A stretch of 64,000 bases of DNA, taken from Cyclina sinensis. Its lineage: Eukaryota > Mollusca > Bivalvia > Venerida > Veneridae. Where the stretch lies: NCBI GenBank assembly GCA_012932295.1, contig JAAONU010000002.1:16777388-16841387 (forward strand). Reading direction: 5' to 3'. Of the stretch, positions 1 to 13,072 are shown one piece after another. Below the pieces are notes generated by a model. The model saw only the letters and a program-made list of their open reading frames with translations. It ran no database searches and was not told where the DNA came from. Numbering within the stretch: position 1 is the stretch's first letter; the number at the start of each line of letters is the position of its first letter. The position numbers and the translations under genes are program-made.

Positions 1-1740
1 ACATTTTCTAAGTCAATTTTTGACCTTCAAGTGTGCCCTTGACCTTAAGCTGGCACAAAGGTAACATGGGTTCTGCACATTGCCCAGTTGGGGTGAACAT
101 TCGAGTCAAGTTTGAAGAAAATCCTTCCATTAGTAAAGAATTTATAGAGGGGACACGCATATTGTGTAGTACTGATTGTAAGTAAATTAAAGACTTAAAA
201 AGGGGCATAACTTTGTCAAAATGCAATACAGAGTTATGAAACTTGACCTGCATATCTTACTTGTGATACCTCATATTTCTTTTAAGTTTCAAGCAAATAC
301 CTGTGCTATTTTCAGAAATATTCAAGTACATGTTAAAATTTAAGAACATTTTCTAAGTCAATTTTGACCTTCAAGTGTGACCTTGACCTTAAGCCAGCAC
401 AAAGGTAACATAGGTTCTGCACATAACCTTGTTGAGTTGAACATTTGAGTAAAGTTTGAAGAAAATTCTTCCATTAGTAAAGGATTTATAGAGCGGACAC
501 GACATATTGTCTAATATTTGATTGTATGTAAATTTGAAGACTTAAAAAGGGGCATAACTTTGTCAAAATGCAATACAGAGTTATGAAACTTAACCTGCAT
601 ATCCTAATTGTGACACTTCATATATATTTTAAGTTTCAAGCAAATACGTTTTCTAGTTTCAGAAATATTCAAATACATGTTAAAATTTAAGAATATTTTC
701 TAAGTCAATTTTTGACCTTCAAGTGTGCCCTTGACCTTAAGCTGGCACAAAGGTAACATGGGTTCTGCACATTGCCCAGTTGGGGTGAACATTTGAATCA
801 AGTTTGAAGAAAATCCTTCCATTAGTATAGAATTTATAGAGCAGACACGACATAGTGTCTAGTATTGATTGTAAGTAAATTAAAAGACTTAAGAAGGGGC
901 ATAACTTTGTCAAAATGCAATACAGAGTTATGAAACTTAACCTGCATATCTTACTTGTGATACCTCATATTTCTTTTAAGTTTCAAGCAAATACCTGTGC
1001 TAGTTTCAGAAATATTCAAGTACATGTTAAAATTTAAGAACATTTTCTAAGTCAATTTTGACCTTCAAGTGTGACCTTGACCTTAAGCCGGCACAAAGGT
1101 AACATGGGTTCTGCACATAACCTTGTTGAGTTGAACATTTGAGTAAAGTTTGAAGAAAATTCTTCCATTAGTATAGGATTTATAGAGCGGACACGACATA
1201 TTGTCTAATATTTGATTGTATGTAAATTTGAAGACTTAAAAAGGGGCATAACTTTGTCAAAATGCAATACAGAGTTATGAAACTTGACCTGCATATCTTA
1301 ATTGTGACACTTCATATATATTTTAAGTTTCAAGCAAATACGTTTTCTAGTTTCAGAAATATTCAAATACATGTTAAAATTTAAGAATATTTTCTAAGTC
1401 AATTTTTGACCTTCAAGTGTGACCTTGACCTTAAGCCGGCAAAAGGGTAACATGGGTTCTGCACATTCCCTTGTTTAGGTGAACATTTGAGCCAAGATTA
1501 AAGAAAATCTTTCAATTAGTGTAGGACTTACAGAGCGGACACGACATAATGTCTAATATTTGATTGTTTGATATTTGACCTTCAATTGTGACCTTGACTT
1601 GAGTGACCATGGGCACTTAATCCCTTGTTGAGTGACTTTCGCCAGTTTGAAGAAATCATTACATATTTTAGCTACAATAATGGAGCGGAGGACGACGGGA
1701 CGACCGACGGACGCGACAAGCTCCTTATAGCACCCCCCCA
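1..1740. repeat. Tandem array of ~347-bp monomers with dimeric order
   Basis: Monomers start at about 1, 346, 693, 1040 and 1387. Shared blocks are 'tgaccttcaagtgtg.ccttgacctt', 'aggggcataactttgtcaaa' and 'aagtttcaagcaaatac'. Monomers 1 and 3 share 'cattgcccagttgggg'; 2 and 4 share 'cataaccttgttgagttg', giving an AB-AB order. The fifth is divergent and ends in a 'gacgacgggacgaccgacgg' tail. The array may extend beyond the left edge. Confidence 0.88.
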
Positions 1741-2430
1741 TTTTGTGGTGGGGTAAATAAGTTATGCCCGTTGAAATATCATATTTTGCTAAATTAAATA
1801 GGGAAACGACACTGTGGTTTTTAAATGTTGCCTGAGACGCATACTTTTATGAACGTCTTTGAAGAAATTATATTTGGTTTTGCTACTTTTATAAATAAAA
1901 AGCTTGATCTTATATTGAGTGAAATCAAACACCTTTTTGCTCAGTATTTAAGAAGTGACGTTAAAGCTGCTGATGACTTAAATCACAAAGGTTTATTATA
2001 TCAAAAAGTCTTTTTTTATTATAATTAATTACAATCTAAATTAACAAAATCTTCATCCAGTGTAAAAATGTATTTTAAAGGGATTTTCAAGCTTAAAATG
2101 TTTATCATAGTAATGAAAAGAAAAATACTCTTTACTGATTCGGGAAGTGCCTTGAGCTTTAGTATTTCGGAGGAAGAATAACTTTGTGGACCCTCACAGA
2201 AACTGTAAGACTCTGGACGGGGCATTTAAATCAATAATGCCGTTTAATTTTATTAACATGAATACACGTTTAAATGTAGAAAAAGTTATCAACATGAAGG
2301 CTGAAAGACCTTGGCCCTGTCTTGTTCAATTATTTTCATGCATGGTTGTCGTAGTTCTTGTGTAAATGAATCAACCATCAATTTGAAAAGGTCTGCACAA
2401 ATTATGTTTTGAAATCATACTTTAATCCAG

Positions 2431-3440
2431 TGGCATGTGGCACGACGAATTAGTTGAAAGCAACGGATATATTCAACTTGAAAATAAACAAAGTCGTTTG
2501 ATAAATCTGGAAAATGGAGAGACGGCATGGATATTAGGCCATGTTGATTTTTCGGAATTCCTTAGTTGTTACAGCAACATAAAATTTTTTATGACACTGT
2601 TTTTCCAAAATAATCTTAACAAGTTGTTATTATTATTGTGACAAATATAAAACCAAAGCAACGACTCATTTAGGACTCAGTAACAAAAATTGCAATTGAA
2701 TAACGACAACAGACATTAAAGACACTGGTACTGCAATTATTAACCCAATGAGTGGAGTGAAATAAAACCATATTAAAACACGAGTACGAACGATTTTATA
2801 AAAATGCCGTGTGTTGTCAATTCATAATAGATTGATACCAACAACGAAAGACCTTCAACAGAGTGTTTTTGAACGAGCTTCTACGCTATGGGACCTCATC
2901 TTGCTATTCTACAGAGCCTGGAACAGATGGATTCGTACGTACAAATGCTGTGACAGGAAAACTTAACAATTCATGTGAACAGTTTTTCGAGCCCATTAAT
3001 ATGTCTCAGGGTAATTGCATAAGGCACGAAATCATACAACAGCTGAAAGCCAAAGCCTCCTGCTTGGCATATTTTTTAAATTTATAATCTGATAAACTCC
3101 CTCCAATGCTTGACAAAAAGGCAAACGGGTCGAAGAATTGGACGGAAATGTTTCCGAGTATCAAAGTAACAGAATACATAGCTAAGGAAAACAGTGTCCA
3201 GAAAGCATGTTATTGTTACAAGGGTTGGGTCTAGATTCGGACAATCGTCTATTGCAGAAAAAAATTCTTCTGACTGGAGGGAACATACAATGACTACATC
3301 CACTTTCCAGACTGACACTCTCTTTGACAGACTATAAAGCAAGGAAAAACTGTATATAGTCGTAGTTTGGTAGTTGTCATAGTGTTGGCAATTATAGCAC
3401 GCGTGCTTTTCAGACACGTTCTGTTTTGTATAAATAAAAG
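2431..3440 (+). pseudogene. Decayed WSC/lectin receptor copy 1 (left duplicon)
   Basis: Similar to the 13.07 kb copy in pieces: VESNGYIQLENK and NGETAWILGHVDF (N-terminal region), YGTSSCYSTEPGTDG and GKLNNSCEQFFEP (middle), then a lectin-like end (ANGSKNWTEMF). Stops and shifts occur throughout, and the tail is missing after about 3,440. A splice-acceptor-like tccag precedes the first piece. It is closest to the copy at 16541-17990. Confidence 0.7.
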
Positions 3441-4359
3441 CTAAATCATGTAGATATGCTTGAACTGGTAAAAAGGGACTTTTTATTGGTACATTTTATA
3501 CGTACTAAATAGTTAAACATTCTCTTTAACAATTGATATGAAACACAAAAATTACAGATCGGTCACAGAGTTTACTCACACAAGCTTAATGTATTGTCAA
3601 TGTGTAGTTCTATGTGTTCAGAGAGAATTTCACACCACAAAAATGTGGTGTGCGTTAATAACTTTGATTGAAAAGTAAAACGAGAATTGTAATGAAATTT
3701 TAACATTTTCTGATAAAATAGTGTATTTCTGATAATAAATAGATTCGGTTATATAAATAAGAAATATATAGACACAATTTTTAATCTGTTTTGTCATTAA
3801 AAGTTAATCACTTAAGGTCAGCTCTGTTCACAAGTAAAATAAATAAATTCAATTAGATTACCTATCAATAAAATACACCAGTTTGGCATATACAATTTCT
3901 TGTTGCCAAGTGTACTGAACAACCTTAATTAAAATGTTTTGGCATAGTTATTTACTAGACTTTTATTTTCAATATAGTAAAATCATTAGAATAATACGAT
4001 TACTTTTGTAATTTGTTAGTTTATTAAAAGCATGTCTTTACAATTTCTATAACAGTAATAGCAATATATGGACACACAATTCAAATCATTATTTATAGAA
4101 TCTATACAACAACAATATACTTCACAAAAGACCTGTCTGATTTTACGATCACGATATTTCCAATCACAAACTAGAGCTAGCGCTGAATGCGATTAATACC
4201 CCAACTGATGTCCTTGATGGAGACGGGAATTACTTTTGTGGCAAAACGAAACACGTAAAAAGAAGTTATCTTTAGAAAAAGGAAAGACAGCATTGTACAG
4301 ATAATTGTATCAAGTAAGATTTTAAATCATCACAATAAGTTTGAAACTGGTAAAATGAA

Positions 4360-5075
4360 AAGAAACCAAAACTATGTAAACATTTAGTGGTCTGTCCACA
4401 AATTTGAAATCAACCTGTATTTAATGATGTTACATTTGAGTACAAAATATAATTACAATCCATTGACTCCTTAAATAGTTATTATCTGGAAATCATCTCT
4501 TTGCAAAATAACAGATGAAAATAACTAAGTAAATATTTAGTGGTCTGATCAGAATTCAAACTCGACCTATACTTTATGTTGTTTCATCTGTGTACCAAAA
4601 TAATTTCATTCCAGTAACTCCTTAAAGGATAACAATGTGTTAACCATTTTTTTGCAAACTTGAAGATGAAAAAGAGCCATTATTATGTAAACATTTAGTT
4701 GTCTGAACCCGAATTCGAGCTTGACCTGTATTTTAAGATGTAATACATGTGTAATTAAACACTATTACAATCCAATGACTCCTTAAACAGTCTAAAAACC
4801 ATTTTTTGCAAAACTGAAGATGAAACGGGGCTATAACTCTGTAAAAAACTGAAGATGAAACGGGGCTATAACTCTGTAAAAAAAATAGCAGTCTGTACCC
4901 AAATTCGAACTTGACCTCTATTTTATGATGTTATACCTGTGTACTAAAAATTATTACAATCCACTGACTCCTTCAAGCGTTATCATGCGGAAACAATGAA
5001 CTCGACTGCCCGATGGACCGACCGACCGACAAGCTCACTCCTATATACCCCCTAAACTTCGTTTGTTTGGGGGAA
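4360..5075. repeat. Tandem array of ~150-190-bp monomers
   Basis: Four monomers start near 4,374, 4,522, 4,686 and 4,873, each with 'atgtaaacatttag.tgtctg' or a variant and 'attacaatccattgactcct'. A 33-bp piece ('aactgaagatgaaacggggc...') is doubled at about 4,806-4,878. It ends with 'gaccgaccgaccgacaagct', like the end of the array at 1-1740. Absent from the right duplicon. Confidence 0.8.
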
Positions 5076-5079
5076 AATA

Positions 5080-8000
5080 TATCTTCATTATTTTCTAAGT
5101 AACCTAGAAAAGCAAGGCCGGACAGATTTTTTGCCGGAAAAATTAAAATCTTTTGTTATTTTTGTCGGAAAGGATAAAAGTATAAAACAACTACCAAAAA
5201 CTTTAATATGCTTATTGGGGTAAAAGTGACTGTAGAGAAACAGATTCAAAATTAATATACAAAGAGCTGAATCAGGATTGACATGACGGTCAAGGGTAAG
5301 GGAAGCGTACAGAATAATGAACGTACGAAACTCGTTTATCAAAAGTTATATTGCCATGCTTGTGGTAAATATTTTGTCGCATGAGTCTTCCTCTTTTTCC
5401 GTTTTATTTCAACAACCCGTGAAATAAGCAGTTTGTCAAAACGTCTAACATACTGTGCTGTGTATGGCGTTAGTTTTACACTTAAGTTTGCAGTGTGATA
5501 CTGCTTCTCTTCTTGAGAATAACTTTTTAAGCCAGTGAGCAATGGTCATGCAAAGGTATTCAGCAAAACAGAGACATTCTCCAGGCTGTCTGGTGAACGT
5601 GTATGAAAGGTTTCAAAGTGCAGTGTAAATGTGGATGAGGATTCTGGCAAAGAAATAGATGGTAGACTATTTTAGAATTAAAAACTTTTTTTCAAATATG
5701 TACATCGTATAACGTTAGCTTCCGGGCCGCTACTAAATAAACAACAATGTCTGAAGAATACATTACTTGCTAGGTGCTAAATCTTATGTCTTACTCATTT
5801 GTGTTAGGTTACCACTGGAAACCACAACCTGTGATACTGGCATGTCTTACAAAAGTTTGCATGTACTGTAAATGCTAATTATTGATTATTAATGATTTTT
5901 CTTCTAAATACGAAAATATATTTTTCAGAATATACAGCCTGCACACTTAATCCCCATTGAAACAAATAAATACTTTTAACCAGAAATTCACGAGTACAAA
6001 CAAATCCAAAGTTTAAACAATATTGGTAGAGGGTTATAACACGATGCTATATAAACATTTCAGATGTTTCTTACAGGAAACGTGTTAAAACACGTAATGT
6101 AAATCCTGTTATTTTGATATATTTTAAATTTGCAAGTGAAACGTGATCTTGAGCATATTGTCTGCTATATAAATAGTTTTGACAAGTAAAGACAAAATTG
6201 ATTTACGTTTATATTAACTGTGTTGTTTGCAAGTTGGAGGAAGTCAAGGGCTTCTCTCTAATAAAATATATACAACATAAAAATAACATGACAATAAAAC
6301 ATACACATATATCACTCATAAACCCAAATAATAATTTAATTACCCTTCCCCTGCCGAGTAAGACGATTTAAAAATTAATCATTGCTGTTTCAAATGAAAC
6401 GTCGAAATGCGATTCCCTTTAGGGTACCCCTTCACCTCAAAATGACGTCACAACATAATTTGTGCTGGCGAAAAGCGGTATTTTCCCAGAAGTGATATGT
6501 TTGTTTGAATATTAAATTTATATTTTTAATGAAAGCCATAAATTTGGGTTAATATTTCCGCGCATTCAGTACAGATAATTTTCTTCATTTTTTTTATTTT
6601 TATTTCAATAGTTCGTCTATAAAGATCTACATGAAGTATTTGCTTTCGTACCTAACGAATGTAAACAAGAGAAAAGGAGTAGTCTGTTGAAGAATTAATA
6701 TCAAGGCTTGGCGAGGTCATATTTGTTTCAAATACTACTGAGAATATTTATCATTACTCTATTTTGGTAAATATATTTTATTTGCCAATTATAAAGTGTT
6801 TTTCCGTACTTATTACAGAATATATTTCTATGACAACTACTAATCAACATCTTACATCAACAAAATGAAAGAAATCGTCAGACATATTTCACAGTCATCG
6901 ACGACAGATTATCACTGATATGTATAACAGCTATACAATTTATTATCATTTCTATGAACCCTGAAACCTTGTCTATGTTAAACTTTAAAGCATACTTGCA
7001 GTACAACGTGATGACAGATCTGCTGAAAACATGTTGACCTGAGCACAGTTTGTTTCTATTATGAGACTTTACCTGAGATTAAAGTAACTATCGGTACTTC
7101 ACAGATACCTCCGATATATTGACAAAACAATCATAAACAGAACAAGGAGGTAAAAGGTGGACTCAAGCGCACTGAGATATACATGAAATAAGATTTTCAT
7201 TGAACAAAACCTGAATATTCGTTTAGATACTGAAGTTGACCTATGAAGTCAAGTAAAGGTATTGAAATGCCCAAAAATACTAAATCAGTGAGATAAGTTT
7301 ACCTGAAAAGCGCATACAAGGAAGATGTTAAAGTTACAAAGCCATGAAAATACTGCAAAATACGAGTGGTTTTTTATGAAATTGTCTGAGAAAAATATCG
7401 GAACTGAACAATGTTGTAACAGTAAGAACAACTGTTTAAATAAAAATATAAACAGAATTGTTTCAAGGCAAAATATCCGTTAATTAATGCTTTGGGTAAC
7501 ATGTTCAACACACTAAATTCACCTTTGACATTAACATAAAGAAGAAACTGATGAAACTTTTAAAGACATATTTAGGCAGCTTGTATAAAGGAAGAACGCC
7601 ATAAGTATTTTCATACTGAAAATAAACTTAGAAGATAATCACTGATTTAACTGATGGCCTCTGAATGATTTAAAAAAACTCCTATTATAAGCTTTCAGAT
7701 CCAAAATTATAGTTATGTGGAAGAAGTATAAGACTCTGAACAAAGAAAATACCGGATTGTACACTTATACAATATAAAAGTTCAACAAAAATGCTATCTA
7801 CGTTATTGAGCATGAATATCATACTGTAAAAAAGACAAATTCTTAAACATGATTTTTTAAAAAAAAATAATAATATAGTTTTCAACAAAAAAAAACAACA
7901 ACAATAAATCAATTCAAAGTATATAATCAGCAAGATTTATAAAGACCAAAGTATTTTTCTTATATCAATTTACAAGTAAAGTAGGAAGTTTGGTAACAGG

Positions 8001-8230
8001 TCTTGAAGAAATTCGTGTTGATATGATTGTGAACCATTTTGTCAACAATTTGTCAACATGATTTCATCATATTCAACTTCTAAATTAAGTGTCTGAGTAT
8101 CAAAATATCACACAACGCAGATTATTATAGATAAAATATGTATATGCATAAAAAATTATATCATGCTTTTACTTCCTTGGGGCAGTACGACATTTTATCC
8201 ACAACGAATCAGGGTCTTCAAATGCTTGTT
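5080..8230. other. Non-coding part of left duplicon
   Basis: Only short shadow frames are present. From about 5,985 the sequence aligns with 18,880 onward. The parts at about 5,080-5,980 and 6,305-6,810 have no counterpart there and may be insertions; the second contains 'aaaatgacgtcacaac' but no recognised element. Confidence 0.5.
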
Positions 8231-8293
8231 TTTTGCTTCAGATCAATGCTGAACACTTCTTCAGCCGGCGAATTAAGTATTTGAACTTATTTG

Positions 8294-8536
8294 TTATCGT
8301 AAATCTTCATCAGATTCTACATCTTTTCGTTTTATTTGCAACGAGGGCTGTTCTTCTGCGTAATACTCCTCAGAGTACTGCTACCTCGTTTCCATTTCAT
8401 CGTCATCGTACCTGTGGTGTCTTTGTTTTGACCTTGACCTCTCCTTGTCACGTGATCGAGAGGAATGTGACCTGTGACATTTCCTTTCTCTTGGTGTTGA
8501 TACGTTAAGGAAGTCCTCATATTGTGAAGGTTCAAC
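8294..8536 (-). pseudogene. Duplicated giant-receptor last exon, with nonsense codon and lost acceptor
   Basis: Counterpart of 21004-21246: [22 protein letters not shown] and VESDEDLR are still readable. A TAG lies at 8381-8383 and the acceptor AG has become AA (8537-8538). Confidence 0.82.
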
Positions 8537-8814
8537 TTAATTGTAAAATATGTGGGATTTTCAATTAGCATTGTCTTCAATTTAATGTTACTATTTTGCC
8601 GGTCAGCCTTAGTTTAATTCATAGAAATAAACACAACTGAATGTTTAACCTAAAAAACAATGAGTATAAATGTCCCCTGCAAGCAAATGTTAATAAAATA
8701 AACGCAAATGTCTCAAATATTTAAGATTTGTTGAGAATTGCCAGGAAAGATATACATAACTACTTTTTAAACCCATTTAAAAACATGATACTCCAGTCAT
8801 TTAAAATTTCGTAC

Positions 8815-9037
8815 ATGTACCCTTGGCTGAGTCAGTGAGATGATGGTCTTAAGATTACATCGTCTGGTGGTTTGAATACAAGACATGAGGTGCTGTAGCA
8901 AGCAAAGTAACGTTCATCAGGTCCCACCGATTCTTTATATTGATAACGTGATCTCTTCTCTGAGGACGAACGATCTTTGCGATGCCGCCCCCTCCCCCTT
9001 TTCCTCCCCTCTACCACTGCGCTTGCACTTCGATTGT
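8815..9037 (-). pseudogene. Duplicated giant-receptor exon 48, frameshifted
   Basis: Counterpart of 21947-22175: [15 protein letters not shown], and KPPDDVILRPSS remain, but the basic stretch has become Gly-rich by small indels and the frame does not connect. Confidence 0.78.
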
Positions 9038-9897
9038 CTTAAATATCTTTGTGATACTTTTACTTGTCTAGAAATCTAGATTTTGTTTTTCTACTTTGAA
9101 GAGATGAGCCATTGAAGAGATGATGCAGACGAGTTAAGATATAAGTCTGGAAACTTTCAATATTTCATTTCAATCATTTTTTTAATCTAAATTATTGTTA
9201 ATGCTATTTACAAGTATCGAGAATTCTTAGTAGATTTGTTACTCTACATCACCAGATTAATGAAAGTTACTCAACATCATTAGCTTAATAAAGGTTACTG
9301 TATATCATCGGCTCAATAGTTTTCAGGGATTTTAGAGGAGTAAAAACTTGACAAAAATGCAAGATATTCCAATTCGTCTTACAATATGGAAATAAAGGTG
9401 ACAAAAAGTTACAGAACCTTCTATCTAAGTTACTGTATCTACTATGACCGTTGCTATATTTTATGCATTAGCTATAAAGACATTTTCTTTTTTTAGTTAA
9501 TGAAACATACTCAGATAAAACAGGTACTAGAACAGTCAATAACTGAAACCTAATATATGCAATATATCTTTGAAAATTAAGGCCAATTTCCCTTGAAACC
9601 AAACAACAAAGCATTTAAGATATCTTTAAAAACAAGTTTATATTAACTAAATGTATACATAAATCGTAGTATGCTGTTATTTTTAAGAATGTATGATGCA
9701 AGGTAATATCATTGTTTTTAAATGGCATTATATTAATCTAGTGTATTTTCACGTATTTTCTGTTATAGATAAAAATACACCCTGTATGTTCAAAAATTAA
9801 AGCAAACATCAATTGATAGAGTCCCAGATATAGATCATTGTCCACTTTGTAATGTATCATAATATTAAGTTCTACTGTCTAGAGGTATTTAAGTTAC

Positions 9898-10055
9898 ACA
9901 TAAGTGTCTCCGTCCATTTTATATTCTGATAATGAACATCTCGTGGATATTACGTCATCACTGGATCACGTGGTGTGCGGTTACATTGCTGTAATGAAGC
10001 GTAGATAGATTGCATACCACATGCAATGAGACATGAAAAAATTCTTTCTCTCTTC
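9898..10055 (-). pseudogene. Duplicated giant-receptor exon 47, disrupted
   Basis: Counterpart of 23075-23224. Shared DNA includes 'cacaccacgtgatccagtga', but the homologous frame stops early and another TAA interrupts the VMTSSP region (9950-9952). Confidence 0.75.
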
Positions 10056-10899
10056 CTAGAGTAAAATATTTTTTCTTCCATATACAAGTATTTATGTTAT
10101 CGATATAATAGACACAGATATGTAAGCGGCAAGAGCAAAATAAATTTTATTTACGAAAGCATTTTTAATGTGCTTAATGAAGATTATTTTGTAATACTTT
10201 TAAATTTACTGTGACAAAGATACTTTCTACCCATTTATCATTAAGAAGCAATTGATTAGGCTTAAAAAAGCAGTAATGTTTTAATCAATGCTAGTTAGTT
10301 TTCCAATTTTCTATTCATAAAACAAACATAATTGTTATCCATGATGGTGTTAACATTAAGAGGGTGGCAGCGTTTGCGTTTTTCCGATCCATAGGTCGCT
10401 GGTTTGATAATCACCACAGATGAAAGTCTTAAGTGACTTTCCACGTTCCACACCTTCCGCACAATTACTAGTTTAAACAAGACGCTATGTTTAACAAAGA
10501 AATATGGCCCCGGTATACTTTATCATAATGCACACATATTAATTCCAAATTAATACTATGGAATAGTGTTATGGGCCATTGTAAACACATTTCATTTATC
10601 ATAATTCAAATTATGGTCTGTTTGCTGAGATTATCTTTATGTCAACCTGTGGCCAAACCCTGTACACGAAAAAAATATGATAACCTACATTTACACATTC
10701 AACTTATTAATTAAATTAGTTCTCTAAACATATAACAAGAGCAAACCATATAATATAGTATATTAAACTTGATTTGATGATTATTCAAGAGAAGCAAAAC
10801 CAAGAAAGTTCTTAGCAGTATTAAATAAGAAGTCAATAAAATTTCACACTTTACCTCATATTATATAATGATCCATGCAAATGAGTTTGGTGCTTAGAC

Positions 10900-11400
10900 A
10901 GAAATAGTTTTATACTAAACTGAATAACACCAAAAAGGTGTATAAAAGAGGAAATGTACAATATTCATGTCTCTGCTATTTGAAGAAATTGGGAAATCAC
11001 CAAAGAAAACTTGTAGTGACAGTTATGTAACTTGTCAGGGTCATAACATGTACACTGGTACGTAAGTGTGTAAACTGTCATGCCTCTGCCATTTGTAGAA
11101 ATCAGAAACTATTAGAATTATCCCACTTGCCCAAACAGGTTAACCAGTTCTCTAAGTACAGAAAGGGGAGAATACCAAAGAAAGAAAGGTAGATGTAAAT
11201 TGTCAGGGTCAAGACCGATGCACTGGAAAGTAAGTTTGTAAACTGTCATGCCTCTGTTATTTTTAGAAATTGAGAAACATCCAACTTGCCGAAACAGGTT
11301 AACCGAACGGACGAACGGGCAATCACAAAGTCCCGGAAAACAGTGACAGAGATAAGTCGGATAAACGTGTTTCCCAATCAGTGCAATATAAAAAAAATTA
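10900..11400. repeat. Tandem ~170-bp repeat inside left duplicon
   Basis: 'gtgtaaactgtcatgcctct' occurs at about 11,068 and a close copy at 11,230, preceded by a partial copy at about 10,960. The end 'gaacggacgaacgggc' is the same type of tail seen in other arrays here. Missing between exons 46 and 47 of the right duplicon, so probably inserted after duplication. Confidence 0.65.
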
Positions 11401-11524
11401 AACTAAACTTCACAAGAAAGTATAAAGACACAAAGAGACACAAAGACTGTATAACTGTGAAATGAAGTGAAAGAATGTTCAGTAGATGCATTTTCTTGCA
11501 AACAGAACCTTCAGCTCTTCTTAC

Positions 11525-11704
11525 TAACAGCTGATTGTCTCTGTAAACAAAGGAACGTGCATAGAAATGTCAATGTTAACTGATATATCCGTCTCATCCA
11601 ACATCGGGGCTTCCACAAATTGAACACTATCAAAAGGTCTGACCTTCTTCTCACGTGCATCTTGAAGGTTGTAGCTTACAAAATGCAAGCCAACTTTCCC
11701 ATAC
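11525..11704 (-). pseudogene. Duplicated giant-receptor exon 46, still open
   Basis: Counterpart of 23676-23852. The full exon is open in the original phase ([32 protein letters not shown]) with AG and GT borders intact. Its neighbours are broken, so I count it with the pseudogene fragment. Confidence 0.72.
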
Positions 11705-12011
11705 CTACAAAAATGTCATTGTCAAAAGGAGAAACATCATGTGGTAATTATTTAAGTGAAGAGGATGCGTATACATCTGCATATGCGGTGATCATGTTTA
11801 TGCAAACATTACATATTCATTTTGGCCACGGTAAATTGATTTTTTTTTCATTTTCTCTAATGTACACATATCTAGAAAATTTAGGGTTTCCCTTATTTAC
11901 TTTCAATTCTGAAAAAAAAACTCAAACATTCTTTTGGTACAGACATTAGCAAATAAAAATGGTCATGTCTATAGACAATTGTAAACGTTGTTTATCATTA
12001 AAGATGATCAA

Positions 12012-12035
12012 ATATATATATATATATATATATGC
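12012..12035. repeat. (AT)n microsatellite near a duplicon break
   Basis: 'atatatatatatatatatat' lies where the left duplicon stops matching the right one (about 11,950-12,350), replacing the transmembrane exon region. Confidence 0.75.
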
Positions 12036-12373
12036 AAAAATGCAAATCTCTGACGATTTTTATTTTACACAGTAAATTCTTTGCATGCAGTCTTGTTCAA
12101 CAGCCCAAGAAGTAACAGACAGAAAAGGTCCTAAGTAAGCTGACTTTTTACTAGTGTTTAAGTGAAGTATTGCTCTATTCCAAATGATTTTAATCACTTT
12201 CTCATTGATGCCATAAATAACCTTACATATAATATAAAACTGCAATTAAATCACCAATATACTATTTTTGTATAAGATTTTCAAATACTAGTTGATTCAA
12301 ATGAAAACAACTACATCTTTGCAAAAACGATATTTTCAATGGCTAAAATCAAGAAGAATAACGTATGACACAT

Positions 12374-12417
12374 GTGTTGTTCCTTCTGTGATTGTGACAG
12401 TTATCAGGCTTTCTGAG
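12374..12417 (-). pseudogene. Duplicated giant-receptor stalk exon 43 remnant
   Basis: Counterpart of 25434-25478. The Thr-rich coding is recognisable, but the donor GT has become AT and the acceptor side is altered. The transmembrane and following exons (24,285-24,908) have no counterpart in this copy. Confidence 0.68.
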
Positions 12418-13072
12418 GATTAAATCAACAAACGTAAAATCTCAGGAATTCAAGTAATAGACACTACAGAGGTTTCGTAATTCCCTTTTTGAAGGTAGGT
12501 ATATCTATTAATTATATTCACTCCATTAACAAATATTTAGCAAGTATTACAATTTTTACAATAGTGAAATGTTTCACTTACACTTTGTTTGAAAAGCACT
12601 GGATAATTTCTAAAGGGTATATTTTAATTTCTTATTCAATATTATAATTAGAAAAACTTCAAGAAAGTTCACTAACTTCTTTTGATGAAAAATAAGATAA
12701 ATTTTGATTATCTCTGTGCTTGTTTGTCTATCATGTCTTATAACAAATAATATCTACTGTAACAGTGCTTTTTGTGATGGAGTTAAACATTGTTCTTAAT
12801 TCAGATAAGAAATAGATTATGATCTAAAAGCACCTTATTTCGAATATCAGCATCATTTCTGTTAACATAACAACAAATGTTGTCATTTGACTATTAAGTG
12901 AATCATTTGTATATATGTGCTCAAGGCATGTAGACACGAGTAAAACTTCAGAACAGAAGTGTATCTTGTGTATCACACAACACCAACTGTATATTTTAAG
13001 TACTGTATCCGGGCGAGTAAACTTTTTAGTATATAGATATAACAGCATTAAAAACCGTATAGGAATTGAAAT

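Larger units (their letters stand above)
1950..12870. repeat. Left copy of a ~10-kb segmental duplication
   Basis: Long stretches match 16,025-25,930 in the same order: 'agaagtgacgtt..aagctgctga' at 1,955/16,027; lectin-receptor pieces; 'ctttaacaattgatatgaaac' at 3,520/18,670; giant-receptor tail exons at 8.3-12.4 kb versus 21.0-25.5 kb. This copy has extra DNA at about 3,725-5,980, 6,305-6,810 and 10,900-11,400, and lacks the equivalents of 24.2-25.4 kb. Confidence 0.8.

Noticed and set aside
1825..2028. 67-codon plus frame before lectin copy 1
   Set aside because: Its start is absent from the matching part of the right duplicon and it has no known motif.
12060..12245. 61-codon minus frame resembling a retrotransposon fragment
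   Set aside because: Too short and no reverse transcriptase or endonuclease motif could be confirmed.
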